From assembly GCA_910587735.1 (NCBI GenBank), contig CAJUNT010000005.1:62001-126000 (forward strand): a stretch of DNA of 64,000 nucleotides, given 5' to 3'. The notes below the pieces were generated by a model, which worked only from the letters and a program-made list of their open reading frames with translations, did no database searches and was not told the origin of the DNA. This DNA is from an uncultured Clostridia bacterium (GTDB taxonomy: Bacteria > Bacillota > Clostridia > Lachnospirales > Anaerotignaceae). Position 1 is the first letter of the stretch, and every line of letters starts with the position of its first letter. Below are positions 1-7,990 of the stretch, one piece after another. Position numbers and translations under genes: made by a program.

Positions 1-15
1 AAGGAGGGAAATGTT

Positions 16-999
16 TTGACAATAGCCGAAATTGCAAAACTAGCAGGTGTATCCCGTGCAGCAGTATCTCGCTATTTGAATAATGGTTATATTAGTGAAG
101 AAAAAAAACAGAAAATAAAAAAAGTAATTGAACAAACAGGTTACAGACCTTCATTGCAGGCACAAACACTACGCACCAAAAAATCAAAATTGATAGGCAT
201 AGTATTACCTAAAATCAATTCAGAAACAATAAGCAGAATTGTAGCAGGTATTAGTCAAGTACTTTCTGAAAAAGGATTTCAAATATTACTTGCGAATACA
301 GAAAATAATGTGCAAAAAGAACTAGAATACTTGAATGTATTTCAAAACAATAATGTAGAAGGTATTATATTTATTGCAACATTATTAAATAAAGAACATA
401 AAAATATTATAAAGCAAATAGATGTACCTGTAGTGATAATTGGTCAAAAAGTTGATTATACGAGTTGCATTTATCATAATGATTATTTAGCTGCAAAGCA
501 ATTAACTGAAATTATGATTTGTAATGGAAGAAAAAAAATTGCTTATATTGGTGTAACAGTAAAAGATAAAGCAGCAGGTTTGGAAAGAAAAAAGGGGTAT
601 TTAGATGCTTTAAAATCATATCATATAGTGGCAAATGAAAATATTATGACAGAAAGTGATTTTTCAATGGAATCTGGTTATGATGCCATGAAAAGGCTTT
701 TAGAACAACATGAGCATATAGATGCTATATTTTGTGCAACCGATTTCATAGCAGTAGGTGCGATAAAATATTTAAAAGAAAAACAAATTAATATACCACA
801 GCAAATACAAATTGTAGGAATTGGACACACAAAATTATCAGAAATCATTACACCAACATTAACTACTGCACATTTTTATTATAAAACAAGTGGACAAGAC
901 GGCGCACAAATGTTGCTAGATTTACTAAAAGAACAGAAGAAAGTAATAAAAGAGGTTAAATTGGGATTTGAAATAATAGAACAGCAATCTACGAAATAA
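16..999 (+). CDS. scrR: LacI-family transcriptional repressor, probable sucrose regulator
   Basis: Member of the LacI/GalR family, probably the repressor of the sucrose genes that follow. The N-terminal helix-turn-helix (about residues 2-22, containing VSRAAVSRYLNN) and hinge are followed by a periplasmic-binding-protein-like ligand domain from about residue 60 to the end; 327 residues is normal for the family. The start must be the TTG at 16: the ATG at 11 meets a stop after two codons, and AAGGAGGG at 1-8 is well placed for the TTG. A terminator follows at 1013-1040. The ligand (sucrose, sucrose-6-phosphate or fructose) is inferred only from the neighbours. Its own promoter lies outside the window. 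Confidence 0.82.
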   Translation: MTIAEIAKLAGVSRAAVSRYLNNGYISEEKKQKIKKVIEQTGYRPSLQAQTLRTKKSKLIGIVLPKINSETISRIVAGISQVLSEKGFQILLANTENNVQKELEYLNVFQNNNVEGIIFIATLLNKEHKNIIKQIDVPVVIIGQKVDYTSCIYHNDYLAAKQLTEIMICNGRKKIAYIGVTVKDKAAGLERKKGYLDALKSYHIVANENIMTESDFSMESGYDAMKRLLEQHEHIDAIFCATDFIAVGAIKYLKEKQINIPQQIQIVGIGHTKLSEIITPTLTTAHFYYKTSGQDGAQMLLDLLKEQKKVIKEVKLGFEIIEQQSTK

Positions 1000-1012
1000 T
1001 ATATAAAAAATG

Positions 1013-1040
1013 AAACTGCTTTTTATAGAAAGCAGTTTTT
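1013..1040 (+). terminator. Rho-independent terminator after scrR
   Basis: A 10-bp stem, AAACTGCTTT paired with AAAGCAGTTT, with a six-base loop and a short T-run. It separates the regulator from the sucrose uptake operon, so scrA has its own promoter. Confidence 0.8.
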
Positions 1041-1109
1041 GTTATGATTCACAAAAAATAAAATGAATAATTTGTGTAATTTGACTCTATACAAAAGTAT
1101 AAAAATAGT

Positions 1110-1142
1110 TATAATAATATATAACAACTGAAATCGATTTCA
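1110..1142 (+). promoter_or_regulatory. scrA promoter region with a palindromic operator or cre site
   Basis: A perfect -10 box TATAAT lies at 1110-1115 with only a weak -35 upstream. Just downstream, at 1129-1142, is the perfect 14-base palindrome TGAAATCGATTTCA. It has the central CG typical of LacI-family operators and also fits the Bacillus cre consensus TGWNANCGNTNWCA. Its place at about +8 to +21 suits a repressor that blocks transcription, either ScrR or CcpA. An alternative promoter using TTGACC at 1160-1165 is possible. Confidence 0.65.
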
Positions 1143-1214
1143 TATATTTAAAAAGTGTTTTGACCGTGATAATAAAATAATAATAGAATTTTTATACTTT
1201 TAGGAGGGAATCAT

Positions 1215-3128
1215 ATGGATTATAAACAATCGGCAAAAGAAGTTTATGAGAAAATAGGAGGAAAACAAAATTTAATATCTGCGGCGCATTGTGCAACAAG
1301 GCTAAGACTTGTCATAGCAGACAATGATAAATGTGACAAAGATGCAGTGGAAAATATTGATGGTGTAAAAGGTGTATTTTTTGCATCAGGACAGTTACAG
1401 ATTATATTTGGTACAGGTATTGTAAACAAAGTATATGATGAATTTATAGCCATTGCAGGCATTACAGCAAGTACGAAAGAAGAAGTCAAAGCAGCAGCAA
1501 CAGCAAAAACAAACTGGTTTCAAAAAGCAATTAAAACGTTAGGGGATATATTTGTACCTATTATACCTGCCATTGTGGCGAGTGGTTTTTTAATGGGTAT
1601 TATGGAATCACTTAATTTTATGGTAAATAATGGTATTATCAATATTGATACAAGTAGTTCTCTTTATGTTTTTGCACAGATTTTCAGTAACACAGCATAT
1701 ACATTTTTACCAATATTGATAGCATTTAGTGCAGCAAAAGTATTTGGAGGCAATCCATTTTTAGGTGCAGTAATTGGTATGATAATGATACACCCTAATT
1801 TACAAAATGCTTGGACAGTAGCAACAGAAGGTGTATTACAAACACAAAGTGTATTTTTTGGATTATATAGTATAGATATGGTGGGATATCAAGGACACGT
1901 TATACCAGTTATTATTGCCGCATGGATATTAAGTACCATTGAAAAGAAATTACATAAAATTGTGCCAGCAATGTTGGATTTATTTGTAACACCTCTTGTA
2001 AGTGTATTTGTAACAGCATATTTAACATTAGCAGCGATTGGTCCTGTATTTGTATTGATTGAAAATGGTATATTAGATGGCGTACAATGGTTAATAGCAT
2101 TACCTTTAGGCATAGGAAGTTTTATAATGGGTACAGCATATGCGACAACAGTAGTATCAGGTATTCATCATATGTATACTGTTATTGATTTAGGACAAAT
2201 TTCAAAATTTGGTATGACATACTGGTTGCCTTTGGCTTCTGCAGCAAATGTAGCACAAGGCAGTGCAGCACTTGCAGTAGCATTAAAAACAAAAAATAAA
2301 AAATTAAAATCAATGGCATTACCTTCTTCATTAAGTGCATTTATGGGTATTACAGAACCAGCAATATTTGGTGTTAATATGAGATTTTTTAAACCATTTG
2401 TTGCAGCATCAATAGGCGGAGGTTGTGGTGCATTGTATGCCTCTATTGTAGGATTAGGAGCAACGGGAACAGGTGTTACAGGTATATTTGGTATATTACT
2501 TCATTTACATAGACCTATGCAGTATATTATTACATTAGCAATAGCAATAGGTGTTTCATTTGTATTGACATGGATAATATGGAAAGAGGAAACAGAAAAA
2601 AAGGAACAAAAAGAAAATAATCAAAATACTCAAACAGGACAAAACGAACAAACAGAACAGAATCAAACAACATCAGAAAATAAAATAGTATATAGTCCTA
2701 TAAAGGGAAAAGTGATACCATTAAATACTGTAAAAGATGAAACATTTGCAGGAGAATATTTAGGAAAAGGTGTTGCAATACAGCCAGAACAAGGCAGAGT
2801 AGTTGCACCATTTGATGGAAAAATAACAGTTGTAATGGATACTAAACACGCTGTTGGTATAACTAGTAACAATGGTATAGAGGTATTAATTCATGTAGGA
2901 ATGGATACAGTACAATTAAATGGAAAATACTATCAAACTCATGTAAAAGTAGATGATGAAGTGAAAAAGGGAGATTTGCTTTTAACGTTTGAAAAAGAAA
3001 ATATTATAGCAGAAGGCTACGAAATTACTACACCTGTTGTGATTACAAATACAGCAGATTTTAAACAAATCAATGTTTTAACAAACAAACAATCAGAAGA
3101 AGGCGACGAAGTGATAACATTACAATAA
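1215..3128 (+). CDS. scrA: PTS sucrose-type permease EIIBCA
   Basis: Phosphotransferase-system permease that imports and phosphorylates a glucoside, very probably sucrose, at the membrane. Domains in order: EIIB (about 1-90) with the phosphocysteine Cys26 in the motif AAHCATRLRL; a polytopic EIIC (about 100-455) containing the GITEPAIFG motif; a Q/N/E-rich linker (about 458-490); and a glucose-type EIIA (about 490-637) with the active histidine at about 560 in VLIHVGMDTVQL. The full B-C-A order means no separate EIIA is needed. The start at 1215 follows TAGGAGGG. scrB follows 19 bases on. Sucrose as substrate is inferred from the GH32 hydrolase and fructokinase downstream; trehalose or another beta-fructoside is less likely. 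Confidence 0.9.
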   Translation: MDYKQSAKEVYEKIGGKQNLISAAHCATRLRLVIADNDKCDKDAVENIDGVKGVFFASGQLQIIFGTGIVNKVYDEFIAIAGITASTKEEVKAAATAKTNWFQKAIKTLGDIFVPIIPAIVASGFLMGIMESLNFMVNNGIINIDTSSSLYVFAQIFSNTAYTFLPILIAFSAAKVFGGNPFLGAVIGMIMIHPNLQNAWTVATEGVLQTQSVFFGLYSIDMVGYQGHVIPVIIAAWILSTIEKKLHKIVPAMLDLFVTPLVSVFVTAYLTLAAIGPVFVLIENGILDGVQWLIALPLGIGSFIMGTAYATTVVSGIHHMYTVIDLGQISKFGMTYWLPLASAANVAQGSAALAVALKTKNKKLKSMALPSSLSAFMGITEPAIFGVNMRFFKPFVAASIGGGCGALYASIVGLGATGTGVTGIFGILLHLHRPMQYIITLAIAIGVSFVLTWIIWKEETEKKEQKENNQNTQTGQNEQTEQNQTTSENKIVYSPIKGKVIPLNTVKDETFAGEYLGKGVAIQPEQGRVVAPFDGKITVVMDTKHAVGITSNNGIEVLIHVGMDTVQLNGKYYQTHVKVDDEVKKGDLLLTFEKENIIAEGYEITTPVVITNTADFKQINVLTNKQSEEGDEVITLQ

Positions 3129-3147
3129 GAAATTGAGGTGACTAAGT

Positions 3148-4584
3148 ATGAATGTATTACTTCATTATTTTATGAAACAATTAGAACAGGCAGAAAAAAA
3201 TATTTTTTTAGATATAGATAAAGACAAATGGCGGGCAGGGTATCATTTGATGCCCCCCACAGGTTGGTTGAATGACCCAAATGGACTATGTATGTATCAA
3301 GGAGAGTATCATGTATTTTTTCAATATTCTCCATTTGATGCAGAAGGTGGCTTGAAATTTTGGGGACATTATAAAAGTAAAGATATGATTCATTGGGAAT
3401 ATATGGGAGTTCCTCTTTTTTCAGACCAGCCTTTTGATATACATGGTGTATATTCTGGCAGTGCTTTAATAGAAAATGAAAAAATGTATTTATACTATAC
3501 AGGTAATGTAAAATTGGAAGGGGATTTTGACTATACTAATACAGGACGAGAACCTTATACAATATTAGTAGAAAGTAATAATGGTATTCATTTTGGAACA
3601 AAAAAATGCATATTAACACCTAAAGATTATCCTAAAGGTTTGACACTTCATATACGTGACCCAAAAGTTTGGAAAGAAAATGACATATATTATATGGTAT
3701 TAGGAGCAAGAGCAAAACCAGACAAAGGAGAAGTTTTATTATATTGTTCTTATGATAAAATAAATTGGGAATTGAAAAACATATTAACAACAGAACAAAA
3801 TTTCGGTTATATGTGGGAGTGTCCTGACTTATTTGAATTAGAAGGAAAAAAAATACTTTCTGTTTCTCCTCAAGGACTACAACAACAACAGAGAAATTAT
3901 CAAAATATACATCAATCAGGATATTTTTTGTTAAAGGGTGATATGACAAATCAATATACACTTGAAAATTTTACAGAATGGGATAAAGGATTTGATTTTT
4001 ATGCACCTCAAACATTTTTAGATAATAAGGGTAGAAGGATATTGATTGCTTGGGCAGGTATACCAGATGAAAAAGGATATGACAATCCCACAGTAAAAAA
4101 TGGCTGGCAACATATGCTAACAATGCCTAGAGAATTAAAATATAAAAATGGTAAAATTTATCAAATGCCTATAAAAGAAATCGAACAGCTTAGAACACAG
4201 CAAATTGCTATTGAAAATAATATGAAAGTAGTACCTTCATTTGAATTGGAATATGACAACAAAAGCGGACAAAGTTTTGACATTGAAATAGATAATGATG
4301 TTGTAATAGCATTTCATAAACAACAAAAATATTTTGAAATTTCATTTAAAGGGGCATTGGGTTCAGGAAGAAAAAGTCGCTCTGTAACATTAGAGCAATG
4401 TCAAAATATAAAAATATTTGCTGATAAATCTATATTAGAAATTTATTTGAATGCTGGTGAGGAAGTTTTTACTACAAGATTTTATCCACAAAATGATAAA
4501 GTTATGTTATACTATCATTGTGACACAAAATATTGTAAAATGTGGCAAATGAATCGTTATACCATAGGGAGGAATGTTGTATGA
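3148..4584 (+). CDS. scrB: Sucrose-6-phosphate hydrolase (GH32)
   Basis: Glycoside hydrolase family 32 enzyme that splits sucrose-6-phosphate delivered by the PTS into glucose-6-phosphate and fructose in the cytoplasm. The signature residues are visible: the nucleophile Asp43 in GWLNDPNG, the transition-state stabiliser in HIRDPKVW (about 171) and the acid/base Glu in WECPDLF (about 227). A C-terminal beta-sandwich occupies about residues 330-478. No signal peptide is present, which fits a cytoplasmic phosphosugar enzyme rather than a secreted invertase. A GAGGTGA ribosome site precedes the ATG. Its stop codon overlaps the start of scrK (ATGA), so the two are translationally coupled. Confidence 0.92.
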   Translation: MNVLLHYFMKQLEQAEKNIFLDIDKDKWRAGYHLMPPTGWLNDPNGLCMYQGEYHVFFQYSPFDAEGGLKFWGHYKSKDMIHWEYMGVPLFSDQPFDIHGVYSGSALIENEKMYLYYTGNVKLEGDFDYTNTGREPYTILVESNNGIHFGTKKCILTPKDYPKGLTLHIRDPKVWKENDIYYMVLGARAKPDKGEVLLYCSYDKINWELKNILTTEQNFGYMWECPDLFELEGKKILSVSPQGLQQQQRNYQNIHQSGYFLLKGDMTNQYTLENFTEWDKGFDFYAPQTFLDNKGRRILIAWAGIPDEKGYDNPTVKNGWQHMLTMPRELKYKNGKIYQMPIKEIEQLRTQQIAIENNMKVVPSFELEYDNKSGQSFDIEIDNDVVIAFHKQQKYFEISFKGALGSGRKSRSVTLEQCQNIKIFADKSILEIYLNAGEEVFTTRFYPQNDKVMLYYHCDTKYCKMWQMNRYTIGRNVV

Positions 4585-5543
4585 AAAAATTAGTAGCAAT
4601 AGGAGAAGCATTAATTGATTTTATACCAACAGAAAAAGGTTGCTCATTGGGAGAGGTAGATACATTTCACCCAGTTACAGGAGGAGCACCAGCAAATGTT
4701 TGTGGTGCATATACAAAGTTAGGTGGTACTTCTGAAATGATAACACAACTGGGTAATGATGCTTTTGGGGATAAAATCGAAAAGGATTTAAAGGGTTTCG
4801 GTATACAAACAGAACATATTATCAGAACAGATGAAGCAAATACTTGTTTAGCATTTGTATCATTAATGGAAGATGGTAACAGAGAATTTTCTTTTTATAG
4901 AAAACCTAGTGCCGATATGCTTTTACAAAAACAAGATATCAATGAAAAATGGTTTGAAAATAGTTTTGCATTACATTTTTGTTCTGTTTCATTGGGAGAA
5001 TATCCTATGAAATATGCACATAAAACAGCAATAGAATATGCAAAAAAAGCAGGTGCTATCATTAGCTTTGACCCTAATATACGCTTACCATTATGGAATG
5101 ACCATAAAGCATTAAAAAATACAGTACTAGAATTTTTACCTTATGCCGATATTTTAAAAATTTCAGATGAAGAATTAGAATTTATAACAGGATATCAAAC
5201 AATAGAACAAGCAAAAGAGATTCTTTTCCAAGGAAATGTAAAAGTAATTATTTTTACAAAAGGTGCAGAAGGAGCAGAAGTATATACAAATCATATGAAA
5301 GCAACTTCAGAAGGCAAAAAAGTAAAAGCATTAGATACAACGGGTGCAGGAGATGCCTTTATTGGTTCATTTTTATATCAGCTTTCTGCTGATGGTATGA
5401 CAGCGGAAACGCTTTCTGATTTATCGGAACAAAAGGCAGTAGAATATATGAATTTCTCTAATGCCTATTGTGCTTATAGCGTACAGGGAAAAGGTGCGAT
5501 TGCTTCTTATGCTACTATGGAAGATATGAAAAAAATGATGTGA
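4581..5543 (+). CDS. scrK: Fructokinase (PfkB family)
   Basis: Phosphorylates the fructose released by ScrB to fructose-6-phosphate with ATP. It is a PfkB-family sugar kinase of 320 residues: the N-terminal substrate region has the GGAPANV motif and the C-terminal signature DTTGAGDAF carries the catalytic aspartate. The ATG at 4581 was chosen because GGGAGGA lies just upstream and the start overlaps the scrB stop by 4 bases; an in-frame ATG at 4542 lies inside scrB and has no ribosome site. It is the last gene of the sucrose operon and is followed by a terminator at 5558-5597. Confidence 0.9.
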   Translation: MKKLVAIGEALIDFIPTEKGCSLGEVDTFHPVTGGAPANVCGAYTKLGGTSEMITQLGNDAFGDKIEKDLKGFGIQTEHIIRTDEANTCLAFVSLMEDGNREFSFYRKPSADMLLQKQDINEKWFENSFALHFCSVSLGEYPMKYAHKTAIEYAKKAGAIISFDPNIRLPLWNDHKALKNTVLEFLPYADILKISDEELEFITGYQTIEQAKEILFQGNVKVIIFTKGAEGAEVYTNHMKATSEGKKVKALDTTGAGDAFIGSFLYQLSADGMTAETLSDLSEQKAVEYMNFSNAYCAYSVQGKGAIASYATMEDMKKMM

Positions 5544-5557
5544 TGTATGGATAATAT

Positions 5558-5597
5558 AAAATAAGGGATAAATTAAAATATTTGTCCCTTATTTTTT
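5558..5597 (+). terminator. Terminator of the sucrose operon
   Basis: A long stem formed by AAATAAGGGATAAAT and ATTTGTCCCTTATTT followed by seven T residues. Confidence 0.85.
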
Positions 5598-5756
5598 TAT
5601 AAATATTGTCTATTTTTTAACAATAAGTAACAATATATACAATAAACTACTAGTATCAATTTTAAAATAATTATTGAAAATCAGTATAATATAGTATATC
5701 ATAATGCTGTAATAAAAATGTATCCATATCATATAAAAAATATAGGAGGAATAAAA

Positions 5757-6383
5757 TTGATAAGAAAAATCATTAAAATAGATGAACAACTTTGTAATGG
5801 ATGTGGTGCTTGTGCAGAGGCGTGTCATGAAGGTGCGATTGCCATTCAAAATGGTAAAGCAGTATTAGTAAGAGATGACTATTGTGATGGATTGGGTAAT
5901 TGCCTGCCTACTTGTCCTACAAATGCTATTTCTTTTGAAGAAAGAGAGGCTATGCCTTTTAATCAAGAAGCAGTGAAACAACATCAAAAAACAGCAGTAC
6001 ATACAAATCAAAATGTAACAAGTAAATTACATCAATGGCCTGTTCAATTAAAACTGGTTGCAGAAAATGCAGAATATTTTTCGAATAGTGATTTGCTGAT
6101 AGCAGCAGACTGCACTGCTTATGCATATGGAAATTTTCATAATGATTTTATGAATGGAAAAACAACAATTATTGGTTGTACAAAATTAGATATGGTAGAT
6201 TATTCAGAAAAATTGACAAATATATTTTGTAGCCATGATATCAAAAATGTTACAGTAGTGAGAATGGAAGTACCTTGTTGTGGGGGTATGGAATTTGCTG
6301 TAAAAAAGGCAATAGAAAACAGCAAAAAAGAAATTAATTTAAAAGTAGTTGTGATTACAATAGATGGAAACATAAAATCGTAA
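5757..6383 (+). CDS. 4Fe-4S ferredoxin-type protein with a cysteine-rich C-terminal domain
   Basis: Small iron-sulfur protein of unknown role, 208 residues. The N-terminal half is a bacterial ferredoxin fold: CNGCGACAEACHEG supplies a complete cluster motif, while the second motif, CDGLGNCLPTCP, has Leu where the second Cys of a CxxC would be, as is common in this anaerobe family. The C-terminal half (about 100-208) contains a lone Cys in DCTAYAYG, IIGCTKLD and a CCGGMEF pair, a pattern seen in ferredoxin-like proteins of anaerobes whose function is not established. The TTG at 5757 is the likely start because TAGGAGGA sits 7 bases upstream; the in-frame ATG at 5718 has no ribosome site. It is a single-gene unit with a terminator at 6398-6436. 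Confidence 0.8.
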   Translation: MIRKIIKIDEQLCNGCGACAEACHEGAIAIQNGKAVLVRDDYCDGLGNCLPTCPTNAISFEEREAMPFNQEAVKQHQKTAVHTNQNVTSKLHQWPVQLKLVAENAEYFSNSDLLIAADCTAYAYGNFHNDFMNGKTTIIGCTKLDMVDYSEKLTNIFCSHDIKNVTVVRMEVPCCGGMEFAVKKAIENSKKEINLKVVVITIDGNIKS

Positions 6384-6397
6384 TATTATAAAATAGT

Positions 6398-6436
6398 AAA
6401 AACCTTGTTTTTTATAAAAAACAAGGTTTTTATTTT
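6398..6436 (+). terminator. Terminator after the ferredoxin-type gene
   Basis: AAAAACCTTGTTTTTTA pairs with AAAAAACAAGGTTTTTA around a tiny loop; a T-rich tail follows. Confidence 0.8.
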
Positions 6437-6717
6437 TGTTACGATAAAAATGTAAAAAAACAATAATGTATTTGTCAAAATTACAAATGTATTTCTATTT
6501 AAAACAATCAATGGTATATAGTATAATGTGGCTGTCATATTTTGTAATAAAATGATTATTTATGTAGTAAATATTGACAATACAACAAAAAATGTAAATC
6601 ATATTATCAGCCTCATTTTTGTTTATGAGAGCAGTATTTTATACTTTCTCTTTTTGATAATATAATTATTTATAGAAGGGAGGAACTGATTTTATAATTA
6701 TATAAAATCGGAAAATT
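6437..6717 (+). other. A/T-rich gap with the ribosome site and a start-proximal hairpin of the sheath pseudogene
   Basis: No gene is seen here. The main feature is the translation start region: AAGGGAGGA at 6676-6684 lies about 34 bases from the ATG at 6718, too far for normal initiation. The interval contains a perfect 9-bp hairpin (GATTTTATA, 6688-6696, with TATAAAATC, 6701-6709) that would fold out and shorten the distance. A TTGACA at 6574-6579 could be a -35 box but no convincing -10 follows. Confidence 0.45.
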
Positions 6718-7761
6718 ATGGCAGAATATTTAACTCCAGGTATATATGTAGAAGAATTTGATAGTGCAGAAACGCCTATGACAAGTGTCAGTACAAGTAC
6801 AGCAAGCTTTATAGGTATGACAGAAAAGGGTCCTCAATATGGTGTACCTGTATTGATTACGAATTTTGCATCATTTCGCAGAGTATTTGGTAATTATTTA
6901 ACAGAAAGAGAATTTGGAGAATATCGTTATTTAACATATGCAGTCAATCAATTTTTTACAAATGGTGGTTCAAGATGTTATGTCAAAAGAGTAGTGCCTT
7001 CTGATGCATTTTATAGTTGTAGTGAAGAAAAAGCTCCTGTTATTTTTTATACAAAAGAAACAGGAGAATGGGGAAATAAAATTACAATTACTATAACAGA
7101 AAGCAGTCAATATAAAACACAAATATTAGAAAAAGTACAATCAAATCCATATTGATATCGTGTCAAAAATACACAAGGATTTTTAGTGGGAGATATTGTT
7201 TTTATAACAAAAGATGAACAAAAATTTTATAATAAAGTGATTGATGTAGATGATACTACAATTATAATGGAACAGAAATTTGCAGAGAATATTGATGATA
7301 TGGTTCCTCAATTAATCGTATCTGTGAGTCAAATAGATATTCATGTGAAATATGATATGATAGAGGAAAAATATGAACATTGTTCTTTGAATAGAAATTT
7401 TTATGATTTTATAGAAGAAGACAAATGACCAAATAACAGAACAGGTTTACAGTCATTTATTGATAATAATGAAGTAAATTTGCTTGTAATACCTGGTATG
7501 ACAGATGCTCAAATTGTTTCCTTTCTTATAGCACATTGCGAAAATATGGAAAATCGTTTTGCGATATTGGATATACCAAGAGAAAAGAAAATAGTAAATG
7601 ATATTGTAGAATATCGCAATTTATTTGACAGTGATTTTGCAGCAATGTATCATCCTTGGGTAAAAGTATCAGACCCTATTACAAAAAATACTATTACAAC
7701 AATTCTGCCTTCTGGTTCTGTGTCTGGTGTCTATGCTAAAACAGATAATAAAGTATATTGA
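6718..7761 (+). pseudogene. Broken contractile tail sheath protein of the eCIS or phage-tail type
   Basis: Remnant of a contractile sheath subunit. The N-terminus (MAEYLTPGIYVEEFDSAETP, then a GTSTA-like STSTASFIGMTEKGP) is the typical start of sheath proteins in extracellular contractile injection systems and phage tails. The same frame continues through in-frame TGA codons at 7153-7155 and 7426-7428, still showing sheath-like stretches: NRTGLQSFIDNNEVNLLVIP and, near the end, SGSVSGVYAKTDNKVY, which matches the conserved C-terminal SG-YARTD region. It then hits a third TGA (7759-7761) at the junction with a transposase fragment, so the last C-terminal domain is gone. Two nonsense codons and truncation make it a pseudogene. 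Confidence 0.82.
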
Positions 7762-7990
7762 AAAAAACAGAGCTATTTGTGTGATACCACCACGAAAAAA
7801 CAGAAAAGAGCAAAGAGAATATCATAAAGATATTTATAAAAATCGAAATCAAATAGAACGCTTTTTCAACCGATTAAAACAGTTTAGAAGAATAGCAACA
7901 AGATATGACAAACTACTATTTTCATTTTTATCATTAGTACAACTTGCTGTAGTTTTAATTACAATACCAAAATTTCCCTTAATTGTTTAG
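7757..7990 (+). mobile_element. IS5-family transposase C-terminal fragment
   Basis: The reading frame shows the C-terminal end of an IS5-group DDE transposase: VIPPRKNRKEQREYHKDIYK, then NRNQIERFFNRLKQFRRIAT with the conserved catalytic-region glutamate in IERFF, then RYDKLLFSFLSLVQLA. Only about 75 residues remain of a protein usually 250 or more long. The left edge abuts the sheath pseudogene around 7757-7762 and the right edge abuts ATPase coding sequence around 7988-7993. I see no terminal inverted repeats or target duplication, so this is a deletion-scarred remnant and cannot move itself. Confidence 0.8.

Noticed and set aside
3632..3961. Long minus-strand frames inside scrB, xseA, tkt and other genes
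   Set aside because: They lie fully opposite strongly conserved coding sequence, have no ribosome sites and show shadow-type composition.
7153..7761. All three stops in the sheath frame are TGA, which might suggest recoding of TGA as an amino acid
   Set aside because: Judged by the family context, the positions would need different residues (probably Arg or similar, Gly before PNNRTG, and one at the transposase join), many intact genes in the window end in TGA, and the neighbouring ATPase remnant also has TAG stops and frameshifts. Ordinary decay explains it.
7186..7761. Two independent small hypothetical genes after the sheath start
   Set aside because: They are in the same frame as the sheath start, lack ribosome sites and carry sheath-like sequence; they are pieces of one pseudogene.
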